From the NCBI GenBank assembly GCA_944389935.1, contig CALXOE010000002.1:1-64000 (forward strand): a stretch of DNA of 64,000 nt, read 5' to 3'. Numbering within the stretch: the stretch's first letter is position 1; each line of letters opens with the position of its first letter. The notes beneath the pieces are model-generated. The model saw nothing but the letters and a program-made list of their open reading frames with translations. It made no database searches and was not told the origin of the DNA. Positions 29,461 through 39,700 of the stretch are shown piece by piece. The translations under genes and the position numbers were made by a program. Source of the DNA: an uncultured Victivallis sp. (GTDB lineage: Bacteria; Verrucomicrobiota; Lentisphaeria; Victivallales; Victivallaceae).

Positions 29461-29480
29461 AAGAACAGGAAATCCATGAA

Positions 29481-32400
29481 ATGAATCGAATCCGTGCAAA
29501 CGTCAATGTGCCGCTGCCGCTGCTGCTGTTGCTGCTGCTTGCGTTTTTCATCCGGCTTCCGGTCCGGGGGGCGCTCGTTTTCGACTTCCGCGTCACTGAC
29601 CGTCCGCTCGCGACAGGAGCGGACGGCAGGGAGATCACCCCGCTCTCAGCGGAAAACCTGAAACTGATTCCGGAGGGAGGAATCGACGGCGGCGCGCTGC
29701 AGTGCGATCAGGGGATGCTGGTCTACCCGGGTGCGGTCGTTCCCGCGGACCGAGGCACGGTCGAGGCGTGGGTTACTCCGCTGGAGTCGGGCATGGGAAA
29801 TGGATTTTACTTTTTCGTCGGCGATCCGGACGAGTGGGGACCCGAGGGAATGCCGCGGCTCTGGTTCTGGGAGAGCCGCCCTCGGTTCGATGTCGATCCC
29901 GGTCCGCGTCTGATCGCGGAACGGCTTCCGGCTGACAGCGTATGGCGGCCCGGAGTCTGGATGCACCTGGCCGCCACCTACGACCGCTCCGGCATGGTGG
30001 AACTCTATGTGAACGGCCGGCTTCTGACCCGCAAAAGCGTGACACCATGGACGCCGGTCCCGCGCCGAGGCGTATCGATCGGCGTGAGCCGCAACCTCGG
30101 CGGCAACGGTTACGACCACGGCAATGCGCTCATCAGTTCCGTGCGGATTCATGACGAAGTTCTCTCCGCCGACACGATCCGGCGCTCGTTTGAAGCGGTC
30201 AAGATGGCGCAGCTGGCGGTTTCCGCGGCGGAACACACGGTTCTGCTCTCGCCGGATGAGCCGGTCAAACTGTTGTTTTCCAATCGCGGGAGCGCCATCG
30301 CGGACACGGTTGTGAGCTGGAAATATCCGGTCTCAGGCCGCACCGGAACGCTTCCGCTGAAACTCGCTCCCGGGGAATCCCGTCCGGTCACGCTGCCCGG
30401 GGTCGGCGGCGCGGATGCCGCTGGCAACGCCCGGCTCGAACTCGCGTGGAAAGAGGGGATCGGCGGCGGGACGCAGCGGAACGAGCAGGTCCCGTTCTTT
30501 CTGCCGCCCGCACTTCCTGAACCGGTCCGCGAGGAGCCGGTGTGGCGTCTCGTGCGTGAGATCGACTGCTACGCCGAAGCCCCCGCCGCGGAAGTCGGGG
30601 AGGGGAGGACGATCCGCAGCGGCGGACTTGCCTATCGCGAAACCGGCATGAAATCACACGATCGTTTTGCCTATACCGTGAAGCTCTCCGGAAAACGACG
30701 ACTTGTGCGGGTGACCGCGACTTTTCCCGACGACTGCAAGCGGGAGATCATGCTCTCCTATACCGTTCCGGAGTGGCACCCGATCCGGATGTACGGCCCG
30801 GAGCAGCAGGTGCTCGGCTCGGGGATTCTGACCGGCGGCGAGTATCCGGTCACTGGTCGTGCGGTGAGCTGCGAATACCGCTTTTTCGTGCCGGACGAAA
30901 ATCTCGGGCTGATCGTCGAATCCTATGCCGCGGATCAGCCAGCTGCGGTCTGTTCGCTGAAGATTGAAGAGGCTCCGGCCGGTTCCCGGCTCGGGCCGGC
31001 TCTGCTGCAGGAAGCCGTCGCCGGGGCGAAACTCCACCGGGAAACCGGTCTTTACTGGGAAGATCCGGTCATCACGCAGTGTTTCGATTATGCGGGAGTG
31101 GATTATGCCGGGTTCGACGACGCCTTTACCCATGCGCTCGATTACTTTGCCATGACCGGCCAGACGATGCTGGTGTTTCCCGCGGTCTGGTACAACGGTC
31201 CGCTGTACGACAGCAGAACCGAGCTCGGCTGCTGGCCGAACGGCATGCGCTTTCTGCCGCCGGAGTATCCGCGGCTGATGGCGAAACGGTGTTCCGAGCG
31301 CGGGATTGGATTTCTGCCGACATTCAACATGTGGAAACTCCCGTCGCTCGCGCCGCTGATCGGCTCCCCGGACGAGGTGATCGCCGGTCAGCCGAAGCTC
31401 AATACCGTCACCCGGGGCGGCAAGGTGCTGATCTCGACCAACTGGCAGAATCCGCCGCACTTGAATGCGCTCCGCCCCGAAGTGCAACAGGCTGTGCTCG
31501 GACTGGTTGATGAGATGAATGCGATGTGCGCGGATCAGCCCGCGTATCGCGGCATAGGGTTTGCACTCTGGCGCGGTGTTCCGATGCAGCTCGGTCTGGA
31601 TCTGACCGTGAGTTACGACGACTGGACGATGCAGGAGTTTGCGAAGTTTCTCGGGGAAGAACTCCCCGGCAAACCGGGCGACCGGACCCGCTTCCGTGAA
31701 CGGTCGCGCTGGATTCTGCGCGACCCGGCCCGGAAAACGGCTTTTCTGCGGTGGCGAAGCGACAGAATCTGCTCGTTTTACGAAGCCGTCGCCGACCGGA
31801 TTCAGGCGGCGAAACCGGACGCGGAACTCCGGCTGATGATCCTCTATCCGGTTCCGAGCCGGGAGGGGGGAGACACTGCCGCGAAAGTGCTCGAACAGGG
31901 GTTGATCCTCGATCGACTGGAAAAACACCCTGCGATCCGCCTGGACCGCATGGTTAATCAGACCGATGCCCGCCAGCAGGAGAAATATCCGCAGAATGGC
32001 GAAGTCGTGCACCATCTGCTCGAACCTTCGCCGGAGTTCCAGCGGCCGTTCCTGAACAGGAAGATCTCTGCGACGATCCATCAGCAGTATTTTGAATCTC
32101 ACGGAGTGCTGACCCGTCCGCGCGACCCGAAGCTGAAGATGCCCGCTCCGTGGACTCGGGAAGCGCTCGGGCGCTGTACGCAGCCGGTTCCATACGGGGA
32201 ATATTTCAACGACTATTTCGCGATGTGTCTCGCACTTTTCGATGCGCAGGAGCTGAATATCGGCGGTTTCACGCTCGGGCTGCACGGGCAGGAGCGTCCC
32301 GCTGCGGAGTGGACCCGCCGCTATCGGACACTGCCGCGCGTCCGCTTTTCGGAAGTCACGCGGCAGGACGGGGTGATTCTTCGTCGGGCGGAGGCAGAGG

Positions 32401-32597
32401 GGAGCGACTGGTATTATCTGGTGAACGCTTCGCCGCGTCCCGTGACGCTGCGTCTCCGTTCCGGCGGAGCCGAGCTGCGTTCTCCGGTGGACAATGCGCC
32501 GTTTGTCGCGGGAGAGCGCACGATTTCCCCCTGCGGCCTCGAGGTGTGGCGGACCGCTCCCGGAAAAAGCGGTTCGGTGCTGGAGGTCGTACGATGA
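29481..32597 (+). CDS. large secreted LamG-domain protein, putative glycosidase
   Basis: A 1038-residue exported protein. The signal peptide has a leucine run (PLPLLLLLLLAFF). A LamG/concanavalin-like domain (about 30-240) shows RGTVEAWVTP, HLAATYDRSGMVELYVNGR and the closing SSVRIHDEVLS. After a beta-rich linker, a region from about 530 to 940 looks like a TIM-barrel glycosidase (ALDYFAMTGQTMLVFPAVWYNG, quoted in part: DYFAMTGQTMLVFPAV), but I cannot assign the family or the catalytic acids. It overlaps the next gene by 4 nt (ATGA) and leads the AraC-controlled cluster. Confidence 0.75.
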   Translation: MNRIRANVNVPLPLLLLLLLAFFIRLPVRGALVFDFRVTDRPLATGADGREITPLSAENLKLIPEGGIDGGALQCDQGMLVYPGAVVPADRGTVEAWVTPLESGMGNGFYFFVGDPDEWGPEGMPRLWFWESRPRFDVDPGPRLIAERLPADSVWRPGVWMHLAATYDRSGMVELYVNGRLLTRKSVTPWTPVPRRGVSIGVSRNLGGNGYDHGNALISSVRIHDEVLSADTIRRSFEAVKMAQLAVSAAEHTVLLSPDEPVKLLFSNRGSAIADTVVSWKYPVSGRTGTLPLKLAPGESRPVTLPGVGGADAAGNARLELAWKEGIGGGTQRNEQVPFFLPPALPEPVREEPVWRLVREIDCYAEAPAAEVGEGRTIRSGGLAYRETGMKSHDRFAYTVKLSGKRRLVRVTATFPDDCKREIMLSYTVPEWHPIRMYGPEQQVLGSGILTGGEYPVTGRAVSCEYRFFVPDENLGLIVESYAADQPAAVCSLKIEEAPAGSRLGPALLQEAVAGAKLHRETGLYWEDPVITQCFDYAGVDYAGFDDAFTHALDYFAMTGQTMLVFPAVWYNGPLYDSRTELGCWPNGMRFLPPEYPRLMAKRCSERGIGFLPTFNMWKLPSLAPLIGSPDEVIAGQPKLNTVTRGGKVLISTNWQNPPHLNALRPEVQQAVLGLVDEMNAMCADQPAYRGIGFALWRGVPMQLGLDLTVSYDDWTMQEFAKFLGEELPGKPGDRTRFRERSRWILRDPARKTAFLRWRSDRICSFYEAVADRIQAAKPDAELRLMILYPVPSREGGDTAAKVLEQGLILDRLEKHPAIRLDRMVNQTDARQQEKYPQNGEVVHHLLEPSPEFQRPFLNRKISATIHQQYFESHGVLTRPRDPKLKMPAPWTREALGRCTQPVPYGEYFNDYFAMCLALFDAQELNIGGFTLGLHGQERPAAEWTRRYRTLPRVRFSEVTRQDGVILRRAEAEGSDWYYLVNASPRPVTLRLRSGGAELRSPVDNAPFVAGERTISPCGLEVWRTAPGKSGSVLEVVR

Positions 32598-33547
32598 AAC
32601 AACTTTTCTCTGCCGTTTTTCTGATTACGGCAACTGTTGTGACGGTCGCAGCCGAAACGTTGCGTTTCCCCGACACGGTCACTCTCGATAACGGCCTGAT
32701 CCGGGTGGGAATATCGGCTGCGGCGGGGCGGATCGTCGACTTCGGCGTGTCGGGCGGCGGCCCGAATCTTCTGTGGCTCAATACGGTCTCCGAAGTGCGC
32801 GAACTGCGCGAAACCAATCGCTGGGTCAATCTCGGCGGCGACCGGGTGTGGCCGGAACTCTACAACTACTGGCGCAGCATCCGGCGCACGAACATCCCCG
32901 ATCCCCGGATCGACGGCGGGGAGTGGATTCCCGGGGAACAGACGAAACTCGCCATGACCATCCGGAGCAGAGTTTCCGAGTCGCTCGGCTGCCGCCTTGA
33001 GCGCCGCATTGAACTCTCGCCGGACCGCCCGTGTCTGACCGTGACGAACCGGATTGTGCAGATTGAGCCGACGCCGTTTCCGCTGCAGCTGTGGCCGATC
33101 ACGCAGATTCAGCCGGCGGACTGCTATTTTTTTGCGATCGCGCCGGGGGAGCCGCCGTACCGGATCAGTTCCGACGAAGCCGGGGAGATCACGCTGCAGC
33201 CGGGCCGGCTCATCTATCTGGCGCCGCGCGACACGACGACCAAACTGACCGGGAACGGGGAGTGGCTGGCCGCCCGTTTCGGAGAGCTGCTGTTCGTGCA
33301 GGCCTCGCATCACACGCCCGGCGCCTGCTATCCGGAGGGTGGCTCCCAGATGCTGTTTACCGGTCCCCGCTATGCGGAACTCGAATTCAGCGGCGGACTC
33401 CGCCATCTCAAGCCCGGAGAAATTTTTGAAAACAGCGTTCAATGGGAGCTCGTCCGGCTGCCCCGGAACACGGGGAATGGCGACGCCGCCCGGACCGCGC
33501 AGAATACCGCAACCAAACTTTTGCAAGGAAACAGAGATCATGAGTGA
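32594..33547 (+). CDS. secreted mutarotase-fold-like protein (DUF4380-like)
   Basis: A 317-residue protein with a signal peptide (MKQLFSAVFLITATVVTVAA). The mature chain opens with DNGLIRVGISAAAGRIVDFG, like the start of aldose-epimerase-fold domains of unknown function common beside glycosidases. Conserved Trp/Tyr pairs (RVWPELYNYW) fit a carbohydrate-binding cleft. The ATG overlaps the stop of the LamG gene, and the end overlaps the start of the oxidoreductase by 8 nt, so all three are translationally linked. The DUF4380 link is from memory and uncertain. Confidence 0.7.
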   Translation: MKQLFSAVFLITATVVTVAAETLRFPDTVTLDNGLIRVGISAAAGRIVDFGVSGGGPNLLWLNTVSEVRELRETNRWVNLGGDRVWPELYNYWRSIRRTNIPDPRIDGGEWIPGEQTKLAMTIRSRVSESLGCRLERRIELSPDRPCLTVTNRIVQIEPTPFPLQLWPITQIQPADCYFFAIAPGEPPYRISSDEAGEITLQPGRLIYLAPRDTTTKLTGNGEWLAARFGELLFVQASHHTPGACYPEGGSQMLFTGPRYAELEFSGGLRHLKPGEIFENSVQWELVRLPRNTGNGDAARTAQNTATKLLQGNRDHE

Positions 33548-34697
33548 GTCCCGAATCAGAATCGCCCTGCTCGCCGCCGGCGGGCGCAGCACCATCAGCC
33601 GCCATCTTTTTGCGAAGAGCGACCGGATTGAACTGGCCGCGCTTTACGATCCAGACCGCGCGGTGGCGGAAGAACGGCGCGCGCAGCTCGGGTTTCCCGA
33701 CGCCCGGATCTGCGGAAGCTGTGAGGAGGCGCTCGCGGTTCCGGGGGTCGACTGGGCGATGGTGTTCTCCCCGAACTGTTTCCATGCCGAGCAGATCATC
33801 GCTTCGTTCCGGGCGGGCAAACATGTGTTCACGGAAAAGCCGCTCGCAATCTCGATCAAGGAGTGTGTGGAGATTTTCGAGGCGCACCGTCGAAGCGGCC
33901 GCCTGTTTGCGACCGGGTTTGTGCTGCGCTTTTCGCCGATTTACCGGAGAGTCAAGACGCTGCTCGACGCCGGAACCATCGGCCGGATTCTCTGCATCGA
34001 CGCCAATGAGAATATCAAGGCCGAGCACGGTGCGTATATCATGAGGAACTGGCGGAGAAAGTGCGAACTCTCCGGTCCGCATATTCTCGAGAAATGCTGT
34101 CACGATCTCGATCTTCTGAATTGGTTCACCGGTTCGCTTCCGAGCCGGGTCGCCTCTTTTGCGGGGCTGGACTTCTTCACGCCGGAACATGAGTATTTCA
34201 ACGAAAAATTCCGGGGGTGGGGCCCGGAAAAGTGTTCGCCATTCAATTCGCCGTGGGGCGGGGATCCGCATGCCCTGCCGTCGCCGTTCACGAGCGACAA
34301 GGACATCATCGACAATCAGGTGACGATTCTGCAGTACCGGAACGGAATGCGCGCGACGTTCCAGACGACGCTTTCAAACGCGATTCCGGAGCGGCGGATA
34401 TTCTTTTCCGGGACCGAGGGGACTCTGATCGTCGAGTTGTATGGCGGTACGGTTACCTGGAAACGGCTCGATGAGGATTCGATTCACACCTATCACCCCG
34501 CCGGCTGCGACGGTCACGGCGGCGGAGATCCCGAGATCATGGCGGAACTGTGCAACACCATGCTTTACGGAACTCCTCCGATCTGCAGCGGCAACGAGGG
34601 TCTCGACAGTGCCGTGACGGCGCTCGCGATCGACACCGCCGCCAGGGAGGAGCGTATCTTCAACCTGGAGCCGGTCTGGAAACAGTTAAACCGTTGA
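33540..34697 (+). CDS. Gfo/Idh/MocA-family oxidoreductase
   Basis: A 385-residue NAD(P)-dependent sugar dehydrogenase-like protein. An N-terminal Rossmann fold (IRIALLAAGGRSTISRHL), the family hallmark FTEKPLAIS with the catalytic lysine, and a C-terminal alpha/beta domain with DNQVTILQYRNGMRATF are visible. The conserved CCHDLDLLNWFTG resembles the second catalytic motif (HxxDLxxWL). It has no signal peptide, so it likely converts a product of the secreted enzymes after uptake. ATG 33540 overlaps the preceding gene. Confidence 0.92.
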   Translation: MSESRIRIALLAAGGRSTISRHLFAKSDRIELAALYDPDRAVAEERRAQLGFPDARICGSCEEALAVPGVDWAMVFSPNCFHAEQIIASFRAGKHVFTEKPLAISIKECVEIFEAHRRSGRLFATGFVLRFSPIYRRVKTLLDAGTIGRILCIDANENIKAEHGAYIMRNWRRKCELSGPHILEKCCHDLDLLNWFTGSLPSRVASFAGLDFFTPEHEYFNEKFRGWGPEKCSPFNSPWGGDPHALPSPFTSDKDIIDNQVTILQYRNGMRATFQTTLSNAIPERRIFFSGTEGTLIVELYGGTVTWKRLDEDSIHTYHPAGCDGHGGGDPEIMAELCNTMLYGTPPICSGNEGLDSAVTALAIDTAAREERIFNLEPVWKQLNR

Positions 34698-34716
34698 TGT
34701 GAAAGGAGTCATTCTG

Positions 34717-35415
34717 ATGAAAAAACGTAATTTCACCCTTGCTGAACTGATTCTGGTCGCTGTGCTGCTGGTGACGGGCGTGGTTTTCCTCGTGCCTGCG
34801 GCGGCGGAGAATGCCCGGCAGAGTTTCGACGTCGCCTGCCAGGCGAACCTGAAAGCGATGGGCGACGCCGCGTTCGGTTTCGCCGAGGATCATGACGACA
34901 AGCTCCCGACCGGGAAATTCGAGCCGAATCAACGCTGGTTCGCCGATCCGGGATTGCGTGCCAACCCGAATAATTTCCTCTCGCGTCTTCTGGACTATAC
35001 CACTGGCGACCGCTTTGTCTGCCCGGCCGCACCCGAGAACACCGAAGAGATTTACCGGCCGAAAGTTGCGGAAGAACGGTGCAGCTTCGAGACGAACGGC
35101 GTACTCGTCAATCACCTCGGTATGGGAGGCATTCCGACCACGCAGATCAGAAATCCGGCTGAAACGCTTTTCCTGTTTGACCGCGGATTCACCCAGGTCG
35201 GGCTCTCGATTACGGCGAAAAGCCTCGACGGCAAGCGGCACGGCTTCGGCCGCACGCACTGGAAGCCGGAAGAGATCGTTCACGGTTACCGGCACAATGC
35301 TGTTTTTGCGGACGGGCATGCCGGAGAAATGCGTCCCTGCTACGGCGGGGTGACAGGAACTGTTACCCGCGACCGCAGTTACGGTCTGCTGCCCGATGGA
35401 ACCCCGATGTTTTAA
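34717..35415 (+). CDS. pseudopilin-like protein with short leader
   Basis: A 232-residue protein with a normal short prepilin leader: MKKRNFTLAELILVAVLL, cleavable before Phe6, followed by one transmembrane helix. The body has the C-terminal FADGHAGE motif and ends DGTPMF. The body is clearly paralogous to that of the next gene (shared LPxGxxEPNQRW, FVCP, [15 protein letters not shown], DGTPxF). AAAGGAG lies 8 nt before ATG 34717. It follows the oxidoreductase by 19 nt. Confidence 0.88.
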   Translation: MKKRNFTLAELILVAVLLVTGVVFLVPAAAENARQSFDVACQANLKAMGDAAFGFAEDHDDKLPTGKFEPNQRWFADPGLRANPNNFLSRLLDYTTGDRFVCPAAPENTEEIYRPKVAEERCSFETNGVLVNHLGMGGIPTTQIRNPAETLFLFDRGFTQVGLSITAKSLDGKRHGFGRTHWKPEEIVHGYRHNAVFADGHAGEMRPCYGGVTGTVTRDRSYGLLPDGTPMF

Positions 35416-35436
35416 CCATTAGGAAAGGAGTGATTT

Positions 35437-36621
35437 ATGAAGAAACTTTTCTTTGCGATATTCTCCAGCCGCCGCTCCGCCGGACCGGAATTCACAGCAC
35501 AGAGCCGGATTGGATTCACGTTTATGGCCCCTCTCCCGGCCAGCCGGCAAATCACCAATGAGCCAATCATCGCCCCGCACCCCATTTCTGCGCCCGGCAG
35601 AACAAGAGAGGGGTTCGGGGGAGAGAAAGCGGCAGGGAAAGCCGCGTCTCTCCCCGTACCGACCACCCATCGAACTCCTCATCGGCCAAGCATCGCCGTG
35701 CAACAGAGTCTCCGCTCGGCAAGCGGCGAAGTGGAGCAAAAACGCGAATGGGTCTTTCCGCAGAAAAGCGGGAAGAGCCGTTCGCGTTTTTGCGGCTCTT
35801 TCTCCCCGTGCCGGCCGACCGCAGCCGAGTCCGACTCCGACCCGTACGCGGCACCGGCACCTTGCCGGACGCAGGGGGTGCGGGGGGCGGCGGACACGCC
35901 CCCTGCCGCCCACGACCTGGTAACGAAAAAAGCGGCATTTACGCTGATAGAGCTCCTCGTGGTGATTGCGATCATCGCGATTCTGGCGGGAATGCTGCTC
36001 CCGGCGCTGAACCAGGCGCGTTCGCGGGCACACGATGCGAACTGCCGCAGTAATCTCCGACAGACAGGGCAGGCGGTTCTACTGTATTCGGGAAACTTCG
36101 ATGATTATCTTCCGTCGGGGAATCTTGAGCCGAACCAGCGCTGGCGTTTCGGGGGCGGAATGCTGACGAACCCGAACAATATGCTGGCGCGGCTGATCGA
36201 ATATGTGCCGGTCGACTGTTTTGTCTGCCCCGGTGTTCAGGATGACGACGAGGCGGTGTATACGCCGATCGACCGCGATGAGCAGTGCAGTTACGAGGCG
36301 AACGCCGTATTGTGTTTCAACCGGAAAAAGGGCGGAGCGAAGTTGAGCCGTGTTCGCAATGCCTCCTCGATCTTCTATATTTACGACCGCGGCATGACCC
36401 GGATCGGTCTTTCGATCACGGCGAAGTCCAATGACGGCGTCACGCATTCCGGCGGCCGCAACTGGATTGCTCTCGAGGAGATCGCACACAAGTTCAACAT
36501 CAACGTTCTGTATGCCGACGGGCACGTCAATTCGCGGAGTCCCTCGTGCGAGAGCCGTACCGGCAACATCGACGGCAAGGCCGATTTTGGTATCAATCCC
36601 GATGGAACGCCGATATTCTGA
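35437..36621 (+). CDS. pseudopilin-like protein with very long leader
   Basis: A 394-residue frame whose prepilin helix ([20 protein letters not shown]) begins only near residue 168. The body is a paralogue of the preceding pseudopilin, but the helix and leader instead match the unrelated pseudopilin at 23902. AAAGGAG precedes ATG 35437 in nearly the same context as for the neighbour, so the native start seems kept and about 480 bp inserted behind it. The inserted leader is Pro/Arg/Ser-rich and encodes strong RNA hairpins. Translation may instead begin nearer the helix, but I see no better-placed ATG. Ends YADGHV...DGTPIF. Confidence 0.78.
   Translation: MKKLFFAIFSSRRSAGPEFTAQSRIGFTFMAPLPASRQITNEPIIAPHPISAPGRTREGFGGEKAAGKAASLPVPTTHRTPHRPSIAVQQSLRSASGEVEQKREWVFPQKSGKSRSRFCGSFSPCRPTAAESDSDPYAAPAPCRTQGVRGAADTPPAAHDLVTKKAAFTLIELLVVIAIIAILAGMLLPALNQARSRAHDANCRSNLRQTGQAVLLYSGNFDDYLPSGNLEPNQRWRFGGGMLTNPNNMLARLIEYVPVDCFVCPGVQDDDEAVYTPIDRDEQCSYEANAVLCFNRKKGGAKLSRVRNASSIFYIYDRGMTRIGLSITAKSNDGVTHSGGRNWIALEEIAHKFNINVLYADGHVNSRSPSCESRTGNIDGKADFGINPDGTPIF
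35618..35655 (+). repeat. hairpin in pseudopilin leader (inner)
   Basis: Arms GGGAGAGA-type at 35618-35626 and TCTCTCCCC at 35647-35655 (9 bp) enclose a second stem GCGGC/GCCGC (35629-35633, 35641-35645) with a 7-nt loop. Confidence 0.6.
35737..35792 (+). repeat. 25-bp hairpin in pseudopilin leader
   Basis: Arms 35737-35761 and 35768-35792 pair over 25 positions with one mismatch and two G-T wobbles around the 6-nt loop AGAAAA. The outer 12 pairs are perfect (CAAAAACGCGAA/TTCGCGTTTTTG). Such length inside a reading frame is not expected by chance. Confidence 0.85.
35795..36030 (+). repeat. pseudopilin leader/helix module, copy 2
   Basis: Matches copy 1 at 23981-24165, starting at the same GCTCTTTC, which follows the right arm of the 25-bp hairpin by 2 nt. 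Compared with copy 1 it carries an extra segment of about 50 nt after the first shared block. Homology stops a few codons into the body. Confidence 0.75.
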
Positions 36622-36753
36622 TGCGGAAGCGACCGATTATGTCCGGAAAATTGCGCATATTTTGAGAGATGGCACTTGAAAAAGGTCCTGTTTTCTGATT
36701 GATTATAGTGACCAAACTGTGAGACCAGTGGAAAAATAAGGAAGAGCGCTGTT

Positions 36754-39700
36754 ATGAAGTGGCTGCAGTCCGTCTGTCTGGCCGGAATGATTCTGGCGGG
36801 ATTCGAGTCGATCGGGCAGGAGGCTTTGGCGGGGAATCCGGTGCGCGAGGTCGTGATCTTCGAGCAGGATTTCCGGGGGCAGCCGCTTCCGGCGGGATGG
36901 CGGACCGAACCGTCTGACCGTACCGTGAACGTCTCGCCGGGAGCGGAGGGGCTGACGTTGACGGTTTCCGGAGCAGAATCCGGCAAGTTGTACTATTTCC
37001 GTTCCCCGGCACTGGCATTCCCCGCGCCCGACGGGCACACGGTTCGACGGCGTTTCCGGCTGGAGGCGCGCGCCTCCGTGCAGCGTGGCGGGGAGGCCTT
37101 TCTGCGGATTCTGGCGGGGGGCGGCGGAAAAGCTCCCGTCTGGGTGACGCAGACGCCGGACGGACAGAACCAGATGTCCGGTTTGCCGCTGGCCGGTGAC
37201 GGGGAGAATCCCGTGTGTTCCGCGGATTATCTGCCCGACGCGGCAGAGCTGCGGCTCTATCTGGAGTTGCGTCCGGCTGATGGAACCGGGGTCGTGACGC
37301 TGAAGAGCTTGCGTTTCGTTCTCGAGGAGGAGATTGCCCATGCGGTTGAAACCGGCTTCCCCGGCAATGTCGTTTCCGCTGAAACCGGGATCGTCACGGT
37401 GACGCCGCTGCCGGGGACTCTTTCCCGCGGACGCATTCTCCTGCGCGATGAAGCGGGCCGCGTGCTGCGCGAACACAAACTCTCCCTCTCCGGTGCGCCG
37501 GAGCGTCTTACGCTCGAACGAGGTTATTACGATGTGGAAGTGGACGCCATCTATGCCGACGGGCGGCGGGTGCGGACTTCGACCGGCGCGGCGGTGGTCG
37601 GCAAGCCGCTGGACGAGGCGGTGCGCCGCCGTTCCCCCTACGGATTGATGACCGTCCACCTCCCGGAAGAGCTGGCGGTCGCGGCGGGGGGAAACTGGGA
37701 CTGGAAGTTTTTCTATCCGTCTGTGTTTCAACTGAATGCGGACGGAAAAATGACGCCGCGCCCGCTGCCTCCTTCCCGGTTGTCGCGTCATTATGCGATG
37801 AACGGGCCGCTGCCGGTCATCACCGCCGGAAAGACGGCCGGGGAGGGGCTGCGGCTGCCGGTTGATCTGGAACTTTACCGGAAACTGATGCGGGAATGGG
37901 CTGCGGCCAACGCTTCCGGCTGCGATCTGTTGAGTGTTTACAACGAACCGGACGGACATTGGCGCGGCAGTGCGGAGGAGCTTGTGACGTTTCACAAAGT
38001 CACCGCCGAAGCGATCCGGGAGGGGAGCCCCGGAACGAAAGTGTACGGTCCCGTGCTGAGTTCCCTGAATGCGGCAAATCGGCGGCGCCTGGTCGAATGG
38101 AGTGAACTCGGGCTGCTCGACGCACTCGACGGTCTGACTTTGCACGCCTATGTCGACGGCAGCGCTCCGGAGGGAGAATTTCTCGAGAACATTCTGGCCG
38201 TCCGGGAGTTCCTGCGGACAAGGGGCAGACAGAATATGCCGATTCACCTGACTGAATTCGGCTGGACTACACACGCCGGTACCTGGCAGAAGCCGGTTTC
38301 CGAGCTGGAGCAGGCGCGTTATGCGGCGCGTTCTCTGGCGTTGATCTCAACCTGTGCGGTGGATTCTGCGATCTATTTCTGCGGTCGATACAATCTGTCG
38401 CGGTCGACGCGGCCGGGCGAGGAGGGATTCTCCGTCTGCCGCCGCGACAATACCCCCCGGCCGGCCTATGCCGCGCTGGCGCAGTCGATGAAATTTCTGG
38501 CCGCTCTCGGGACGCGCGGTGAACACCTGCAGCCCGCCCCCGGGGAACATCTGGTTCTGCACCGGACCGCCGATGATACACGGATGATTGCGTGGACCGA
38601 GTACGGGACAGTCCGGCGGGAACAGCTCCCCGGAATTCAGGAAATCCGCGATATCACCGGGAGGAAACTTCCAGTGGAAAAGAGTTTGGAGTTGTCGCCG
38701 TCGCCGATCTATCTGGTGTCCGCCCTCCGGTTCACGGAGCCGAGTCGGATTGTCGGGAGTTCCGTGGTTACCCACGGGGATGAACTTTTTTTTCCCGGGG
38801 CGGAAACGTTCCGCTTCCCGGAGGGAATCCGATCTGTCAACGGCCGTCTGCGGGTAGATGAGCGGATGCTGCCGGGCGAGTATCTCGGATTTCGCCCCGC
38901 CGGAACGCACTTGGAACTTTACCGTCTGCAGGTGGAGATGCCGCTCTCCATCCGGGAGATCAGGGCGACGGTCGATCCGGCGGGCGGCGGGTTTCTGCTC
39001 CGGGGGCGTATCTTCTGCCCGACTCCGGTGACACAGGTTCGGGCGGTCTGGGAGTCCGGCTCGCTGCGGCACACTCTTTCCATTGCGCAGCTTCCGGCCG
39101 GGGAGTCGCAGCTGGAACTCCCTCTCGACGGGATGCCGTTCGGGCGTCGCGTGACGGGACGGCTGAATGTGAGTGCCCGGTGTGGTTCCCATGGGGTGAC
39201 GGCGGAACGGATTCACGATCTTCTGCTTCTGCCGGTGTACCGGGCGGAGTCCGCGGAACAGCTCGCCGGAATGCCAGCGATCCGGCTGGAGGATTGGTCG
39301 GTTCTCGGTTCCGGAGGGCCGTCGGGAACGTTCCGCCTCGGCTGGAACGAGCGTGCGCTGCTGCTGCTCTGCGAGGTCGAGGATCCCGGGCACTATGCCG
39401 ACCGCGACGCGCTGCTCTGGCGCGGCGACAGCCTGCAGTTCGCCCTGGATGTGGATGCGGCCGCCCCCTGGCAGCCCAATGTCGCACGGAATTTCAACGG
39501 ACACCGGGTACAGGAGTTCGGGGCCGCGCTGAATTCCGCCGGAATCGCCCAGCTCTGGCGCTGGCTGGCATATGCTCCCGGAAAAACTCCGGGCGGGCTT
39601 TCCCCCCGGGAGGGGAAAGTCCTGGTGGTGCGCAGAGACGGACGCACGATTTACCGGCTGGAACTTCCGTGGGATTCCGCCGGAGTGTCCGGCGCGCCCC

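Noticed and set aside
35419..36033. Minus-strand frame of 204 codons across the pseudopilin leader
   Set aside because: It mirrors the palindrome-rich module; no start site and no homologous features. Kept in mind because the module itself may not be coding.
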